A DNA stretch of 64,000 bases from Anaerolineales bacterium (GTDB lineage Bacteria; Chloroflexota; Anaerolineae; Anaerolineales; Villigracilaceae): assembly GCA_016927315.1 (NCBI GenBank), contig JAFGMV010000063.1:31940-95939 (forward strand), written 5' to 3'. A program made the position numbers and the translations under genes. Each line of letters begins with the position of its first letter. Position 1 is the stretch's first letter. Shown one piece after another: positions 62,664 to 64,000 of the stretch. The notes beneath the pieces are model-generated. The model was not told the DNA's origin, searched no databases, and was given only the letters and a program-made list of their open reading frames with translations.

Positions 62664-62693
62664 ACCGGGGCAATCCATATGAACTGCCCCGGT
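62664..62693 (-). terminator. Terminator after the DUF4349 gene
   Basis: On the minus strand ACCGGGGCA, 12-nt loop, TGCCCCGGT, then TTGATTT. Confidence 0.65.
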
Positions 62694-62717
62694 CCTTCTG
62701 AGTGCTCAGTGCTTACT

Positions 62718-63674
62718 TTACTTTTTTTCTGTTGGTGGTGTCTCTGGTTTGGGTTTCTTTGGGAACAGTTTCCGCCAGACGAAGCGGAAGAGTAGCCAGA
62801 GCGCCCATAACAAAATCAGGAGTATCACCCCAACCGGTATGATTAGGATTACCAGCCAGATCAGGAACCTGACAAATCCCTGGAAGAAATTAATCAGCGC
62901 CTGGGCTGCGTCGCGGGTCGTGCCCTCCAGTTTCCAGCCGCCAACCTCGATCGGTTCGACGGTCTCTTCGGCAATCAGGCGTACTGAGATGGCTGACATT
63001 GCGACCGACTCTTCATAGTATTGCATCTGGCCCTTGACTACTTCGATTTGCTCGCGGTAATAGGTCAGCTGTTCAAAGGTCGAAAGAACATCTTCGGTTT
63101 TTTTCGCATTTTCCATGATCTCTGTCAGTTCGCCCTCGGCGGCTTCCAGGTTCTTTAACCTGGATTTCAAGTCGATGTATTCCTTGGTGACATCCTCCCC
63201 AGAACGGTTTTCGGAAATCACTTCGACGGCGTCTGCTTTGATTTGATCCAGTGCTTGGTTCATTTTGTCGGCTGGTACACGGATGGTGATATTTCCTTCT
63301 GGGACAGGATTGCCGCTGTGAGTGTAGGATTGGTACTGGTTGGATGAAACCACCCACCCATCCAGCTTTTCTGCAAGTTTTACTATCGCGGCCATCTTTT
63401 CCTGTGGATCAACCGCCACAATCGAGAGGTCGGCATTCTGGATGACCATTCGCTGAGTTAATACGGCCTCATCGGTATAGCTGTTGTTTGATTCACGTAC
63501 TTCATCAGTCATGGCCTGCATTTCCATGGGTGCTTCGGCGACCATCATGTCCGGAGCAGCGCTTCCGATCCCCTGAGACCAATCCGCGGGCATAGCTTCC
63601 TTCGAGGCAGGGCTGGCCATACAAGCAGTTAGCATGAGTGATAATCCCAAAATGACAAACAGGGTACGTTTCAT
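62718..63674 (-). CDS. DUF4349 lipoprotein
   Basis: A 318-residue membrane-anchored protein. The start is ATG 63674 (MKRTLFVILG) after AAAGGAG; an extension to 63752 is not preferred. A lipoprotein signal with lipobox LTAC is followed by a Ser/Ala/Met-rich linker, the DUF4349 domain (about 75-265, VIQNADLSIVAVDPQEKMAA; ITIRVPADKMNQALDQI) with a coiled-coil hairpin (LKSRLKNLEAAEGELTEIME), a hydrophobic segment (about 275-305) and a basic Pro-rich tail. So it is held at both ends in the membrane. Function unknown. Confidence 0.88.
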   Translation of the reverse strand: MKRTLFVILGLSLMLTACMASPASKEAMPADWSQGIGSAAPDMMVAEAPMEMQAMTDEVRESNNSYTDEAVLTQRMVIQNADLSIVAVDPQEKMAAIVKLAEKLDGWVVSSNQYQSYTHSGNPVPEGNITIRVPADKMNQALDQIKADAVEVISENRSGEDVTKEYIDLKSRLKNLEAAEGELTEIMENAKKTEDVLSTFEQLTYYREQIEVVKGQMQYYEESVAMSAISVRLIAEETVEPIEVGGWKLEGTTRDAAQALINFFQGFVRFLIWLVILIIPVGVILLILLWALWLLFRFVWRKLFPKKPKPETPPTEKK

Positions 63675-63938
63675 ATTCGTTTTCTCCTTTTTCCTGCGAT
63701 ATATACTCATGACGTTCCAATTGCGGGAAAAGTTCCTGGTAAAGTATCGCATACCGATAACCAGATTATAGACGAAATTGCTGTTTCCTTATATGCCTTG
63801 ATGGGTGTTTTCAGTGTTAATGACGCCATTTTGATGAGATAGAGACAAGCCACAAAATATCAACTGGATGATGTTTCTGTGTGTAAGAAATTGGCCTATT
63901 GTGTGATCCAAGAATAAGTGGTATCAAAAGGATAGACG

Positions 63939-64000
63939 ATGGCAATACTTCTGAACATTCATTCGTTTTTACGTTGGCTGATCTTGATCGCTGGTATGGC
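63939..64000 (+). CDS. Start of a membrane protein, cut by window edge
   Basis: ATG 63939 follows AAAAGGA. The 20 visible residues (MAILLNIHSFLRWLILIAGM) look like the start of a membrane protein with a His and Arg-Trp pair, as in cytochrome-b-like small membrane proteins. Too short to classify. The gap before it (63675-63938) shows no gene. Confidence 0.5.
   Translation, partial: MAILLNIHSFLRWLILIAGM

Overview
The window looks like chromosomal DNA of an Anaerolineae-type member of the Chloroflexota. This is inferred from moderate GC, the style of the protein families (YugP-like peptidase, DUF4349 lipoprotein, UPF0104 membrane proteins, DUF362 and PadR proteins) and the mixed use of Shine-Dalgarno and apparently leaderless starts. 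No marker gene such as rRNA is present, so the assignment is not proven. I found no rRNA, tRNA, CRISPR array or intact transposase.

Layout. 1-4989: mutL (partial) diverges from a HAD phosphatase across only 19 bp; then an S41 protease, a YugP-like zinc peptidase, a 144-bp MITE with target duplication, and a UPF0104 membrane protein. 5415-10266: a LacI-family regulator with three copies of its presumed operator, controlling a catabolic-looking cluster (ParB-like protein, two metallo-beta-lactamase-fold hydrolases, a truncated NTF2-like protein, an aldo/keto reductase). 10270-13856: a decaying zone with a wrecked DUF362 gene, a CPBP protease, an alpha/beta hydrolase and an internally deleted hydrolase. 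13881-20076: a MacB-like ABC system with its PadR regulator, then a methyltransferase plus unknown protein with a second PadR regulator whose palindromic operator is very clear. 20077-22970: repeats, gene debris and glutamate dehydrogenase. 22971-28355: a heterodimeric ABC exporter with panD between its two genes, and a cyclic-nucleotide-binding GGDEF protein. 28780-37676: tex, a TPR pseudogene, a GT-C-like membrane protein, hutU and small proteins. 37737-41618: dnaE. 42145-47415: a GH13 amylase-type enzyme, a coiled-coil membrane protein and a GH94 disaccharide phosphorylase. 47534-54794: ferritin, lipase, alkyltransferase-like protein, HAD hydrolase, YwbE, DEAD-box helicase and three methyltransferases. 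54803-64000: FAD oxidoreductase, response regulator, UPF0104 protein, redoxin, a CNB/PH-like membrane protein, def, recF, rsmG and a DUF4349 lipoprotein.

Themes. (1) Several genes have a TANAAT box only 5-10 nt before the start codon and no Shine-Dalgarno sequence, suggesting leaderless mRNAs. The clearest case is the 19-bp mutL/HAD gap, where one palindromic ATTATAAT could serve both directions. (2) Three small non-autonomous repeat families occur twice each. (3) At least five genes are visibly decaying. (4) Local regulation is readable: LacI, two PadR proteins and palindromic candidate operators upstream of their targets.
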